Positions 45,882-59,300 of a stretch of DNA of 64,000 nucleotides are shown here, piece by piece. Position 1 is the stretch's first letter. Every line of letters begins with the position of its first letter. Source of the stretch: Euglena gracilis (taxonomy: Eukaryota > Euglenida > Euglenophyceae > Euglenales); assembly GCA_039621445.1 (NCBI GenBank), contig CP154957.1:22776761-22840760 (forward strand). The letters are read 5' to 3'. A program made the position numbers and the translations under genes. Under the pieces are notes generated by a model. That model did not search any database. It was not told the DNA's origin and worked only from the letters and a program-made list of their open reading frames with translations.

Positions 45882-48800
45882 GTCGTCATGGCTCCCGACA
45901 CCCGACGCGGAAACTGATCAGGCCAGCGATGTCTGGGAGCCACCCACACATACGGAGGGAGTGGCGCCAGTTGCGTTGACTCACGGCGTCCCAGACACCC
46001 CTGAACACAGCGGATGACGGAGCGGCAGGCGCAGCTGGCGAGTCTGTCCCCCACCGCGCCTCGGTTCGGGTGGCTGGCGCAGTGGACCGTGCCGTATGAT
46101 TTCGTGGACGAGGGACAGCTGTCCCCCATTGGGGCGGAGCAATTGTACCGCATTGGCCAGAGATTGCGGCGCAGGTTTGCTGCGAGCACGCTCTGTGTCA
46201 CCAGCATGGTAAATTGTTGGCCACGGCTTTGGATCAGGAATCACCCGACCTAACAAGTTTGAGCAGTGGAATTATGAAGAACTGCCTGGGAAAAATCACA
46301 TGTTTGAACGGAGAAAGGTCATGATGTCTCCAGGCAGGACAGTGGTTCGACATTTTCCGATCGAGGGTTTACTACATTTTGTGACATTTCCTCGAAGACG
46401 GTGCAGATTTCCTGGGTGGGGAGAGGGTGAGGTGGCCACTTCAAGATTTCAGACTGTGTGCTTTCTTGTGGATTTTGCCCCTGGGGAAGGACAACGGAGG
46501 CTCTATTCAGTAGAATATCCAGCCAAGGAAAAGGAAGAAAACTGGGCCACCCTCCGTGTGTGGCTTTCTGATTTTGGAAATCTTTGGCCTGTCTGGGAGC
46601 TTGTTTTTGGCCGAATGCCTGATCCTGGCGGTCAAGGTACAAAGAGCCCAGAAAGGTCTTTTTCAGGAACTTTTCTTCAGGTGACCCACAGTGAAATCAG
46701 ATGGTTCGGCACGCAGGTTCCCCTCCATTTTCTCGAAGCCCTACAAGCCATATTTATACACGGTCCGCACCACCAAGAAGGCGCGAGCTGCCCAAAGCGG
46801 ATCTGCATTTGCATTTGGAGTGTGGGAAGGCAATGGGACACTCGGTGTGCATCCTTCCCGAGATTTCTTTCAAATTAACCCCAAATGGACGGCCACCCGA
46901 TGTCAACCGACCATCCTCCAGCCACTGATCACAGGTTGAGTGGTTATTGACCGAATGGTTTCATCAGTTTCCTTTTGTTTTGTGTCTCCTTGTCGTTCGC
47001 CCACCGCCTGGGTTTTGAGTCCATGTCAGTGGTTGTACGATAAGGATGGGGTAGCAGTGAAGGTACTTTCCAATGACATTGCCTGGTCAACCAATGCATT
47101 GCCTCAACGTATATGCACTTGAGTCAGGATCTGATCTGATGTGAACCGTCTCTTTCATGTGGACAGGTCCGTCACGGTACACCCCAGTCTACCAGTACTC
47201 TCATGCCCTGGAGGGGGACACGGTGTTGTACCCGCACAAAAATTGTGATGCCTACTGGAGATGGAGCAAGGTGCTGGCCTTTCCCCTTTGTCTCTCCCCC
47301 TCAGCATCATCCCTTGAAACGGTGATGTTTGAGACTCCTGTGTTCCATGCATCTATACCATCTCAGTGGTGCCCATATGGCACCCTCCAGGAGGGTTGAG
47401 TCGGGTTTTTTTTTTTGGAGTGATTGACTCTGGATTTTTGATCCGGACCCCCCAGGTAGGGATGACAGGCAGGAGTGGCTGAGAGTGACGCTTCAATGCA
47501 TTCCATATTGTTAAGCGACCGCAAGGCATTAGGTAATTTCCTCCCAAGATTTAATGGTTTTGACCGTTTTCTTCTGCATTTTTTTTAAAAAAAAACCCTG
47601 CACCTTCCGCATGATACACATATTGTCATTGTTTTTATCACAGTTTTCATTTGGATCATTTTGATTGTATTTCATTTAGTTGTTTGTTTGTTTGTTTGTT
47701 TGTTTGTTATTTATTTATTAATTTATTTCTGTATTCATTTATGTATTTGTTTGTTTATGAATTTATTTTTTATATTTATTTATTTATTGCAACAAAGACA
47801 CCTATTCCTTTTTTTTGCGTGGAACAAGTATACCTTAACCCCCCGCCCCGTTTACACCGACGGGCTGGTATGCCACTTTCACGTTTCTTAAAACCCCGGG
47901 GGGATCGTACAAATTGGGGGGGGGTCGGTTGCTCGGCTTCCCCCCCCCCATTATAAACCCCCCGGGGTTTATAGGATCTGCTTTGGTTGGTCAGCCGAAG
48001 GGGGGGGGGTTATACATAAATCCCTCTACACAAAACCAACACTCACTTAATACCCCAAAGTTAACCCCCCATTTTGACCGCCCCCCCCCCGTTTTACTGA
48101 CCCCCCCAGGAAAAACCAGAAGAAATCCATTCATACCGACTCCCCCATTTGCACCGACCCCTGGAGAAAAAGAAGCAGAAATCCATTCCGACCCCCTCTC
48201 TTGCACCAGGTTCACACAAAGGTAAAGCACAACAAAGCACAAGAAGGTCGCAGTAAACACAAAAAGAGCGCTCTGGCCCGCCCGAGCGTCGACTTTCTGC
48301 TGAATTGCGAATAGATGGACTGCTGTTTAAGGAGGGTGACGACGAAACGGGGGAGAGGATGCATGTGTTTTGCTTCATACGTTAACACCAAAAACTCATT
48401 TTTTCCGACGCAAAGCACTGGATGTGTTTTTTTTTTGGTTCCGGGGTGTCCCGGACCCCTCTCCCTTGGGTCTGAGGGGGGAAGGGGGGTCTGGACCCCC
48501 CCTTCCCCCAGTGGGGGTTTATAAGTCAAGAGAAATTGTTGGTCAAAATTCGACCCTCAAATGACCCGAAACCCCCAAAATTGACATTTTTTTGGCAAAT
48601 CTGGTCAAAATGGCATTTTTGATGATGGTTGGTCAAAGAAAATTGCCAAAAATCAGTTTTCTGGTGGTTTGCAGCCGATAGAATCGTCCACAGTGACTTT
48701 GATTTTTCTTCCTGGGGGTTTATAAGTCAAGGTTTGGTTGGTTGGCCTGCGGGGGTTGTAAGTGGGGGGGTTACGGTTTTGGCCAATTTTCCCCCAAAAA

Positions 48801-50704
48801 AGTGTGCAAACGCGATTTTGGGTTTTTTTTAAGCCCAACCTCCAATTTTCCGGCCCCTCGGTTCTGTCCTTGCAGCTGGACAACAGCACGAAGGAGTCCA
48901 AGGCATGGTTTGCAAAGCATGAACTTCGCATCAAGCAGGTGCGTCCCTTAATTATGTGCCATGTATGCACCAACAAGTGTGCACCATCCAAACAAAATGA
49001 CAGTCCCCCCAACACTTCCACGTGCCCATGTTAAGAACAATTGATCGCTTTGTTGCCAAAGATGGCAAGGCTGAAAAGTTGGTATTGATGTAAAACGGTC
49101 TCCTTTCACTCCAATCTTTCTCACTCACTTTTGGTGTTCACATTTTCTGCATGTGGTGGCAAATTTTCGTCCGTGGAAACCGTGTATGGGCCGATTTCGA
49201 GACGTGAAAAAGTCTTAAATCTTCGCCCAAACACTGTTTCAGACCAAGAACAGTGTTTTGGGCCAAGGTTTTAGGGGGGCCCAGGGGCGGTCCCCGCTCC
49301 TGGGCTACCGCCAACTGTTGGCCCAAACACAGTTCTTGTCACAAAAGCACAGATTGTGTGGGGGAAACTTTCACTCTCGGGTGCACCTTCACCAGCTTTG
49401 ATGCAAACAACAACAAGATGTTGAAAAGTCCGCTTTCTTGATGTGCAAAAAATTTTCCCCCTTCGAACTGTACGTCTCCCCCATAATATAGTTATTGGGC
49501 TGCCAAGTTATTCGCACCATTATTTTTGTTAAAGTTTCCGAACAAGTTCTTCGTTATAATTGGGCAATCCATTTACCCAATATTCTCCTGTCTGATGAAT
49601 TTCTCATCAGTGGCACAAAAATCTGACAAAATCAATTTGATTTTTTTTTTAGGTTCCCCTTTGCTCAACCCAGAAATGCCTCGAAATTTTTGTGTGTTGT
49701 CGAACATCTCCATTGCTTTGATCAATCGTGCACAGCGAAGGGGTGGTGCCAAGTTTCAACTTTTTTATTGGCAGGGCCACTTCCAACTTATTGGGGGAGG
49801 GTTCAGGCACCAGAAACGGAGGAGACTGGCTGTCTGTTGCTTCAAAAGAAATGGTTTCCTTCACCGGTTTCTGAATAAATGGGGTTCTGTTTCCTTTTTT
49901 CCTTTTTTTTTGGAAGGCAAATGCCTGGGTGTTCGATGACAAGGTTCGAAAGTGGTTTCGATTTTGACCAGTGAGCCTTCCTAGACATTGCTTTGCTTCT
50001 GGGACTCCAGCCCATCCCTCCCATTCCCGTTCCCAGTTGGGCCCCCCCAAGATTCCACTCCCTGGTACTGTCCCTCCCCGTCACAGCTGGTGGAGGAGAC
50101 TCTGGGGGTGGCCTCCTCCGACCTCACCGCGGCCGACGTCCGGGTGCTGTACGACATGTGCGGCTTCGACCTCGCCGTGTTTAACCGCACGGACCGCTTC
50201 TGTGAGCTGTTCACCGACAAGGAGCTGGTGGCCTTGATGGAGTATGGGGAAGATTTGCAGGCATCTGCCCCATAGCCTTCCGTCCTGGTGGCATCTGCAG
50301 CCCCATGCAGTTTAGGAGTTAATCCTTTGAAAGTGTGTCGAAGCACCGCCGTGAATTTGTCTTCAACTTCTTTATGCCCCGCCACCCAATCACTCTGGCT
50401 TCCTCCCCACCACACCCATTTGTGTTGCCTGAGGTGCTGGGGGTGAAGCTGTACGGGGACGAGCCCAGTGACTCCATCAACTGGCACATTGGCGTCCACA
50501 CCCTGGAGGACCTGACCAGGGCGGTGGATGACTTCATTGCAGGTGGGCTGACCTTGGAAGAGAGCGAAGAACCAGCAACCTCCACCGAGTTGCAAACTGG
50601 TCGGGTGGTGCGCATTCTCCACTTGCACTCTGCGCCTTTAAAGTCATCTTCCCTCCTCCCTCCCTCTCTTCCCTCGCTTCCTTTCCCTTATGTATTTTCA
50701 CGCA

Positions 50705-50776
<72 letters not shown>

Positions 50777-52735
50777 ACAGGTTTATGTCAGTTGCGTCGT
50801 GAGTCCAGATTTTCTGCTCGTTGTTTCACACATTGTTATCTCGAAGGAAGGAAATCCATGTTTGCATTTTTGATCCTGCGAAGTCCTTGTTGCTGACTTT
50901 GTCTACCCAGGCAGCAGTGCCACCAGGGCTCTCATCAACCTTGCACATGCCGAGACAGTGGCCCCTATGATTGGTGTGTGCCACGTGCTGCGAAAACAGC
51001 TCAACATAATTTTATACTTTGTTATAATTTCGTGATCTCCAGCACAACGTCTTTTATTTTGGAATAGATCTCGTTGCCTTGTGATGGGAATGTTGTAACC
51101 TTTTCTAAAGACCTGGCTCTTCGGTCTTTTCCAAATGTTTTTTTGTGTTGAAGAACCCTAACCTAACCTAACCCTAACCCCAACCCTAACCCTAACCCAT
51201 AATGATGTTTCGGATCCCCGTATTTGCGTTTCAATGTTTTGTGCCTTGTTCAAATTGGTTTATGATGATGTTCCACGTCATTTTTTGGCCTGGATAATTC
51301 TTAGGGCTGAACGAGAATCCCAGAAACATTATAGGTGGCCCAAACCCCTCCTCCCCGACCCGTCCCATTTTTCAGGGGCATCAATTTATATCAGTCCAGG
51401 TTTGGTTGGTCGGCCTGAGGGAGGGGGGGCATTTTTCAGTGGGGGGGTTTTAGCATCCGGCTGAATCTCAAAACTTCCATCCCCTCCCCATGAGGTGCTT
51501 GGAATAGGCTCGCAGGGCGGCACGTCAAGTTTGTCTGGCGTCCACTGCGCCACAGAAGTTTTCCTTGTGCGGTGCTGCGGTAGGTCCCTCAGCTTTTCCG
51601 TCCACTCAGAGAGCGGCCCGAATCCAACACCTGAGTTGGGTCAATCTGCACCCCCAACTCACTGAGTATACCCCCATCGGGTTGTGCACTCATTTATGGT
51701 AATTTCCCAGGTCTGGCCCAAGGTCGATATAACCCCCCCCCCCCCCCAAATAGCCTGGCGGTGCCCTTGCTCCTGGCAGTGGCCGCATAACTTGGCGGGG
51801 GGAGGGGCCAGTAAAGATGGTTCCAGTAACTTGGCACCTGCCTTTTTTTTAAACAAAATTCCTTACAACGCTGAAAAAAGGGCCCAAATGACCTGGCAGG
51901 GGGGGCAGGGCCAAAAGTTGGTTCCAACAACCTGGCACCCCGCCAGGTTATTTGGGGGGGTTTAGAGAGGGTGTGATGGCTTCAGGTTGGGGTCAGGGTT
52001 TTTTTTTTTAGCCTTGGACCCCCGGGGGGAGGGGAGGGGGGTAGGGTGGGTGGGTCCGGCCGAGCCCCCCCTCCAGGGACCCCCCTCTCCCCCCAGTCTT
52101 AAAAAAACCTGGTTGGGGTGTCCTCCCCGACTGGAGGAGGGGTCTGGACCCCTGTGTTCATGCCAAACCCTGCCCAGGGCTGCTGGGGCTGTTCCAGGAC
52201 GACCCGCCGCTCCGCCACACCTCCGCCCCGGAGGCCATCGCCCGCCGCCGGTTCCGAGCGTCGCTGGCGTTGCCCTTCGCCGCCAACCTGGCGGTGGTGC
52301 TGTTCAACTGCACCGGCCGGTGGAAGGTCTGCGCGCTGCCAGGCAGGTGGGCGGGGGCGTCACATGTGCCCACATGCACAAAGAAGCCGGCATTCAGTAC
52401 GACAGAGAAGACATTTCAGCCATACATGGGCATTTATTTTGTTCACCCAGAGTTTGGGGTGATGATGCCAGTGGGCGTTGACCCAGGGTCCAAATGGCTT
52501 GCTCCATTCACACACCCAGCAAGGAGCGGTGTGCCGCCCTCCCATGCCCCGCCTGTAGGTCCGCGTCCTGCACAACGAGGTGGCGGTGCCCCTCCGCCAC
52601 TGCCAGGGTGCCACGCTGTGCCCCTGGGAGGCCTTCAAGGCGGCACACGCGACCCACCTCACCACCGACTATCGCGAGCTGTGTGCGCTGCGGACCGCGG
52701 GGGCGTATCCCACCGGCTCCTGCTCCGCTGCGTAG
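45882..52735 (+). CDS. MINPP-type histidine acid phosphatase (multi-exon, 5' end not resolved)
   Basis: MINPP enzymes remove phosphates from inositol penta- and hexakisphosphate; in animals they act in the secretory pathway. Exons: from 45882 (catalytic RHGSRHPT motif), about 46008-46208 (WTVPYDFVDEGQLSPIGAEQ), 46748-46844 (TTKKARAAQSGSAFAFGV), 47167-47270 (NCDAYWRW), 48876-48938, 50087-50260 (ADVRVLYDMCGFDLAVFN, then CELFT), 50434-50542, 50911-50973 (LAHAETVAPMIG, the HAE proton-donor motif), 52178-52326 (RFRASLALPFAANLAVVLFN), and 52559 to TAG at 52733-52735. Most junctions are GT-AG and keep frame; the intron after 50260 starts GC. Both catalytic motifs are present in the right order and spacing. 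The first exon or exons and any signal peptide lie upstream and were not identified, and the junction between the RHG exon and the next is uncertain. Confidence 0.85.
47560..48560. repeat. Repeat-filled intron of the phosphatase gene
   Basis: Contains a TTTG microsatellite (about 47681-47708) grading into TTTA-rich sequence to about 47790, the second CCGACCCCC repeat copy (48060-48330), and two GGGGGTTTATAAGTCAAG words (about 48503 and 48714). TTTGGTTGGTCAGCCGAAGG near 47982 belongs to a dispersed word also at 31911, 48733 and 51400. Confidence 0.6.
50709..50770 (+). repeat. CA dinucleotide microsatellite
   Basis: About 30 tandem CA units inside an intron of the phosphatase gene, between the exons at 50434-50542 and 50911-50973. 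Confidence 0.95.
51150..51200 (-). repeat. Short CCCTAA tract
   Basis: A few CCCTAACC units with variants in the intron between 50973 and 52178; interstitial telomere-type sequence. Confidence 0.7.
51996..52115. repeat. Intronic dispersed repeat (GGGTGGGTGGGTCCGGCCGA), copy 1
   Basis: T-run, then TAGCCTTGGACCCCCGGGGG and GTAGGGTGGGTGGGTCCGGC. A copy in the same orientation is at 55605-55720 in an intron of the next gene, and a weaker one near 56105-56215. Confidence 0.7.
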
Positions 52736-53350
52736 CAACGGACCGGCCGCACTGTGATGTGGCCGGCCAGAACGTTGGCCGGGGGTCGATACCCCCATCG
52801 CCAGCCCATGCATATGCTGTGCGGCTTTTTGTTGGTTTCGTGGTGTCAGAGGCAGGGCCATGTGCTGTGCCCTTATTTTGCTCCTGCCTGTTGCCCAAGG
52901 AAGAACTTCCTCTGTTCACTCTGCAATTAAACCCTGGGCATCACAAACACAAATGCATCATTGAAATCTACGTTTCTTGGGACAAGAAAGGTAGGTGATT
53001 GTTTCGGTGGGGCCAATTCAAAAGTTGGCAAACAGGGGATGCAAAATGGAGGACAAAACAAAGTGACACATACCAGCAACACATGAACAGAACTCCCAAT
53101 CGAAGCTGGTCCATGGGGTCACACAATCCAGATGATGGCGGAGCCCAAAAAGCAAAGCGGTCGAAGTCTCTCAAAGGATACCTGTCTGCTTTCCTTGAGA
53201 GAATGACTTTGTTTTGCTCTGACTTGTGATGACACTGTTCTTTGAATTTTTTTTGAATGTGTACCAGCGCATGTGTTACGTATGATGCACCAACATGTGT
53301 GCCAGCTATGCATTAGGCACATTAATGCATTGTGCTTTTCGCCCCGCCAG
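52736..53350. other. Gap between the phosphatase and TPR-like genes
   Basis: Only about 615 bp separate the phosphatase stop from the first coiled-coil exon seen. It must hold the 3' end of one gene and the promoter or first exon of the other. No TATA box or clear polyadenylation signal could be assigned. Confidence 0.5.
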
Positions 53351-53361
53351 ACACAGGCATT

Positions 53362-56300
53362 ATGGCGGCCGGGGCCCTCCTGGAGAACCGCCTGGAGCAG
53401 CAGCTGGCAGAGCAGCGGGATGTGAACACGGCGCTGAAGCGGGAGGTGGACCGCCTGCGGGCCCTGCAGGAGCAAACACAGGTCTGCTGCTCCGGCTGAC
53501 GTGGTGACATGGTGGTTGAGGCATGAGGTTGGTCACACGGGTCACACCTGACGCCACGCGGAGAATGAAGTTGAAGACCAGGCCATCTTTTACAGCTTCC
53601 GCCTCCTACAGAGCACCAGCACCACCCAGGCGGACCAGCTGGCCATCGTCAAGGCGGAGCTGCACAAGGTCAAGGCTGAGCGGGACCATCCAGGGTGAAG
53701 GTTCCCTGAATGGCCGTGCTGTGGGTGTGACGTGAAACCGAGCAACCAGGAAGAAATTGCTTGCATTTCCTCCTAGATTCAAGTTTTGGGAACGACATCC
53801 TGATGCGTTGTGGGCATACTTTGTGGGCATAGGGCTTTTTTTTGCAAGGTCTCACACTTTCAATCCCTGTTGTCTTTCTTTCAAAAGTGTATCAGGTTAC
53901 AATCTGGTATTCTTTTTCTTCATCTGCTTCTTATTCTTATTCTGATTCTTATTGTTGTTGTGCTTTAATTTGTTTTAATCTTTTCGATGAATTTGCTTTA
54001 TGGTTCTTCGAGGACCCCCTCCGAATCCACCCCACTGGGCTACAACCCCAGCCCTGCCTCCAGCTGGAGGACGAGGCGCTGGTGCTGCGGCAGGACATGA
54101 AGCGGCTGCGGTTGTGGGAGGAGCACAAGGAGGCGGAGGTGCGCACGCTGACGGAGCAGCTCGCGGAGAGCGCCGCGGCGGCACAGCGGCTACTGCGGGA
54201 GCGGGTGGCTCAGGAGCAGCGGGCCCAGCGCCTGGAGCTGGCGGTGGTGCCGCAGCTGGAGGCCTCCCCGGCGGCTGCTGACCCCGGTGGCTGGGGGGTG
54301 CGTGAATGTATCGTTCAACGGAAAATTCCCAAAATATGAGCAATATATAAGCATGGGTTGCTTACTTGTGCATTTCGGAAAATTGGGCCCTGGGATTGCT
54401 TCTGTTGACGAAGCAGATAAGTAAACGAACAGGAAAATAAGTGAATGTATTGTTTTGAAAAAAATATTATTGCGAAGATGTTTATTTGAGCTCCAGCAGA
54501 ACAACAGCAGCCGCCATGTCTCCCACTCACTTACGGTTCATTCATCCGTTGCCCATTCAATCCACAAAACAGCCTGGCATCAAAACCCCCCTTCAACCAA
54601 CCCCCTCTGGGCCACACCACCCTCCCTGCCCACCCACCCCACCCACCCCACCCACCCCACCCCGAGCGGCAGCCGCGGGAACCTGACCGCACGCGGCTGG
54701 AGGGGGAGGTGCAGCGGGCGAAGGAGCACCAGCAGTTCCTGGCGCAGGAGCTGGAGGCGCAGCGGCAGGCGGTGGCAGCCGAGCGGCGGGACCAGGTTTC
54801 CTTTTAAGGAAGGTGCCCTTCTCGTGGAGGCCAGGTTGCCGGGGGGTGGAATTGATGGTGTGGCCAGCGGCGGCCAGCTGCGGCTGGCCGCACAAAACCA
54901 CCTCTCACATCCCATGGCGATGATGGCATTGTTCAAAGGCATAGGGTTCGATTCTGATTCCGTCGTTTTCAGCAATTGCCGCTCAACGTGTCATATTGGC
55001 CCCCCTGAGGATACTCAGCAACCCCGAGGAGCTGCCCATCCAGGGTCTATGTCACAAAGGGGAACATGAGCGCGGCGCCGAAGGTACCGACCGACCCCAT
55101 GTCCGCACCTGGGGGGTGTCGTCCACCTGACCCCTGGGGGGGGGGCGGGCCTTGGGGTCGGTGGTTGCCGACATCTGGTGCTGCAGTCTTTGGGGACCCG
55201 AAATCAAAACCGCACCCCCCGGCATACGACAAGGTCATCCCTAACCCCCATCACCGTGGTATTACAAAGCAGCCTGGGTTGGACCGCGGCCAGCTGGTGT
55301 GTGAGCTGGAGGCAAAGACGACCGCCGCAGTGCTGGAGCGCGACACGAGCAGCGCCAAGCTGAACACCACCACGGAGCAGCTGCAGCAGGCGGATGCGGA
55401 GGGAGCCAAGCTGAGGCGCAAGGTGAGCATGCTGCGTGTGTCTGTATGTGTCCGTACAAAGCCCGCAACTGTCTGTTTTTCCAGACTGTTTAATGCAATC
55501 CAATTCACGGGCAAAAAAAAATCAAAAAATGTGCGTCATCTTCGGAGCCACCTTGGGGGTGTTTTATTTGCAGGGCCTTATACTCAGGCCCAAATAAGAC
55601 CTCATGGGGCCAGGGGTTTTTTTAGTCATGGACCCCGGGGGGGAGGGGGAGGTGGGGGTAAGGTGGGTGGGTCCGGCCGAACCCCCCGGGGGGGGGGTCC
55701 CCCCAGGGTTGTGCCTGCGCCATGCATCCCCCACACAGAAAAGTGAGAAGAGGGCAGGAGGCAAGAGCAGCACTGGGGCGCAAGGGTGTAGACCCACCCA
55801 CGGGAACCACACCAACCACACAAGGTGAGTGTATGTCCCTACAGTGCTGTAATTACACCAGAGTTACTCACCCGGCCAGGGGGAGCAACAAAAGAGGACT
55901 GGTGTAAGGGGTCCCTGGCCACTCACCACGCAGCAAACTGGGCCAGAAGCGAAGTTAGCGCCGGCCATAAACAGACAAGAAGCCTTAGTGCAACTAAGGG
56001 GAGGTCCCCCCGGAGGGGGTGGGATATACTTTTCGGCGCCCAAGGCACCGAATTTTTTTGAAAAAGGTGCTATTTTTGGCATTTTCGCGTTTTTGGCTAT
56101 TTTCAGGGAAAAGTGGGTGGGTCCCCCGGGACCCCCCGGGGGCGGGCCCCCCAGAGGATGGGTGGGTGGGGGGGGACCCCCCCCCCCCCGGTCTTAAAAA
56201 TACCCCTGATGGGGGCTATGCATTCGGTCAGCCTCAGGTGGTTTTTTTTCCATTTTGGGGGTTAACCATATAATATCCCAAACATGTAGGCGAAGAAATC

Positions 56301-59300
56301 ATATTCATCGAACGTAGCATATTCATTTGTTACGGAGAAACAATTGTGAAATGCTATGTGCTCTCCCTGCTCAACAACACAGCTGTCTGTCCTACAATAG
56401 GTGGCGGAGCTCCAGGACTCTCTGCTGAGCCAGGAGCTGCAGTTCACCCAGGAGCTGGGCAACCGCGAGCGGAAGTGTGCGGCGTACGCCACAGAGTTGG
56501 AGCAGCTGAAGAGCCAGGTGGACGACTTGACGGTGGACCTTGCCACCGCCACCGCCCAGCTGGAGGAGGCCCGCGGCCGGACCGGGACGGACGACGTGGC
56601 CCGCGACGCCGAGGTCCGCGGGCAGAGATTGACTCATATCCCAATGTGCCCCCACCCCTTGATGGATGCGACAGCTGCACGACCCCCCCCCCCCCTCATT
56701 TGGTGCTTAGGCGGCCTAATTCGCACTTAAGCTTTTTTCGTTTGATTTGCGCACTTGCGCAAATTTACGAATTTTTTGATTCTGCTTTGTTTCGGCTGTG
56801 AAGGTCAGGGGGGTTTGAAAACACGTGAACAAGAGAGTGCAAAAAATGAGCAAAATTCTGATTTTGGCTGTGAGACCCCCGGGACTTTGGCGAAAAATGG
56901 TGTTTTTGGGGTGTCTGGAAATGGACTTTGTAAGTTGAAACCCCCGGGACCTTGCCGGCCCAAAGGGAAAAAAACGCAAAAAAGCACCTTAGGAACGGGA
57001 CCTTTACTGCCCTTGTTGCTCCTTTCGGCTGTGTCACCGGGTGTGTCCGAGCTGCCGGCGGTGTGCGTCCTGGGTGTTTGCCGGACTGCTTTACTTGCGG
57101 CACCTTGGTGTGGTGTTTTTGGGCTGTTTGTTAAAGCGCGGGGAGGAGGTGCCGGGGGGTGTGGGTGTGGAAGTTAGCGCCGGCCATAAACAGACAAGAA
57201 GCCTTAGTGCAACTAAGGGGTGTGGGTGTGGTGTGACCAAGCCGGCGAGAAGGACAACGGGAAAGGAAGTTAAGTACGGGGTGTTGGGCAAGGGATGCGC
57301 AGAGGGGATGAAATAGGGTCCGTAGGGAATGAAGGGAATAAAGGGGAACGGGTGTCTCCCACCCGGCTTGTACCCGGGATGCGCAGAACCAGTTGTGTGG
57401 CAAAGGACCCTGCAGGAGAAGCCAAACACTGGAAGGACAAAATTGTGTTTATGCGCGCAAATGCGCGCACCAACATAAACATGTTGGTGCGCGCAATTGC
57501 GCGCATCAACACAATTTTGTCCTTCAGGGATTGGGCTTTGGCACCCATGAACTGACGCCGTTGAAAAACTGCGTGACATAGAGGCCCTGACGGTACGGAC
57601 TGACGGGCCATCCAGTTGGTGAGTTTGTCACACTGTTTGTCAACGGCGCAAGCTTATGGGCGCAAATGCGCGCACCAACAAAAATTATGTTTTATGCGCG
57701 CATTTGCGCAAATGCGCGCACCAACAGAATTGTGTTGGTGCGCGCATTTGCACCCATAAACACAAATAAGAACGGTGTGACGGAAACACAACCGTCAAAC
57801 ACTGACAGCAGATGTGGTTTATTTGCGCATTTGCGCGCATCACGTTGTTTGTGGGCTCAAATGCGCAAATAAACTGTATGCAGAAACTGCACAATTTATT
57901 ATGTTTATTTGCGCATTTGCGCCCACAAACAACGTGATGCGCGCAAATGCGCAAATAAACAACTAATGGAGGAGTAGAAAACGATTGCATTTGCCTCTCC
58001 TGCAACTACCCTTAGTGGCTTCTGAATGGGTTGAAAGCAAATGACCACACCGTCTCCTCCGGTATATGGTGTTATTGTGCCGTTTGTTGACCATTGACAG
58101 GTCCCACAAAAGATGGAGACATAGGATCTCCAGAAGGTGCGTGCATAGCCACCCAGTAACGGTACACGTCCACCGGCACCAATTTTTGGGTCCCAAGGGC
58201 CCTGCCGCGGACCTGCGGCCTGGGCTCCGCTGTTAAAGCCCCATCAGCTGCTGATGCTTCAGCACCCAACAGGTCAGCATCCACTTCCCCGGTGCAACGA
58301 CACCCACCACAGCGGCCACGTTATACCCCGCAACCAGGGTGTAAGACTGGGGGTATGACGTGGTGCCAGTGCATGGCAACCGGCAGCCGAAGAGAGGTAG
58401 CCCTCAAGCACCCGTTCCTTTGGATGCAAGGAAGTGTTGAACCTTTACCCCTGGATTGGGTGCATCAAAGCGGTGGGACCCACTCCCCCCCAAATTATGC
58501 ACAAAAAACCGGTGTTTTTTACGTTTTTCAAGGGAAAAATGGCAAAGAAAACCATAAAATGGACTCCGGCCCGACACGTCCCGGGTATTTCAGGTGCCAA
58601 ATTTTGTCTTCTTGTAACGCAGTCCTGTTGCAGAAAAGGTGTACAACAGTCACAGGTCGTTTCATTACGTTTAACTGCCAAACGGATGAAAAACAACAGG
58701 TCGTGTGGGCCGGGTAACAGCAGTACAAATGTACACACGTAAGGCAGGCAAATTTTGGCCAGTCAAATGCCGTGTTCCAGTGAACACTTCACACCACCTC
58801 TCACCACAAATTTCATCAGCATGTAATTGTGGTGCAAATCATTGGTTGGCGTGAGGAATTGCGTTCGCCAGCTGTCACGGAGGAGGAGATGGTATCGCAC
58901 AACTGATGTGTGTTGGTGCGCGCATTTGCACAAATAAACACAACTTTGTTTGTGTGCTCCAAGGCTCCTGCAAACACATCATTTTGAAGCGGTGTATATA
59001 ATGTTTGTGCGCGCATTTGCGCAAATGCGCGCACCAACGTAATTGTGTTTATTTGCGCAACTGCGCGCACCAACACGTCCATCACGTTTTTAAACCTCGT
59101 AGGGTCATGGTCCTTATTGGTGTCTTTTAACATAGAAAGTAAAAGTACATGTTGGTGGGCGCATTTGCGCAAATAAACATAACTATGTTGGTGCGCGCAT
59201 TTGCGCAAATGCGCACACCACCAAATAAGTTTGTGCGCGCATTTGCGCCCACCAACACGTCATTTTAACATCATCGGTTTGTGTTTTATTTGCGCAAATG

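Noticed and set aside
50534-50776. Open frames of Thr-His or Cys-Val repeats
   Set aside because: They are translations of the CA microsatellite in an intron.
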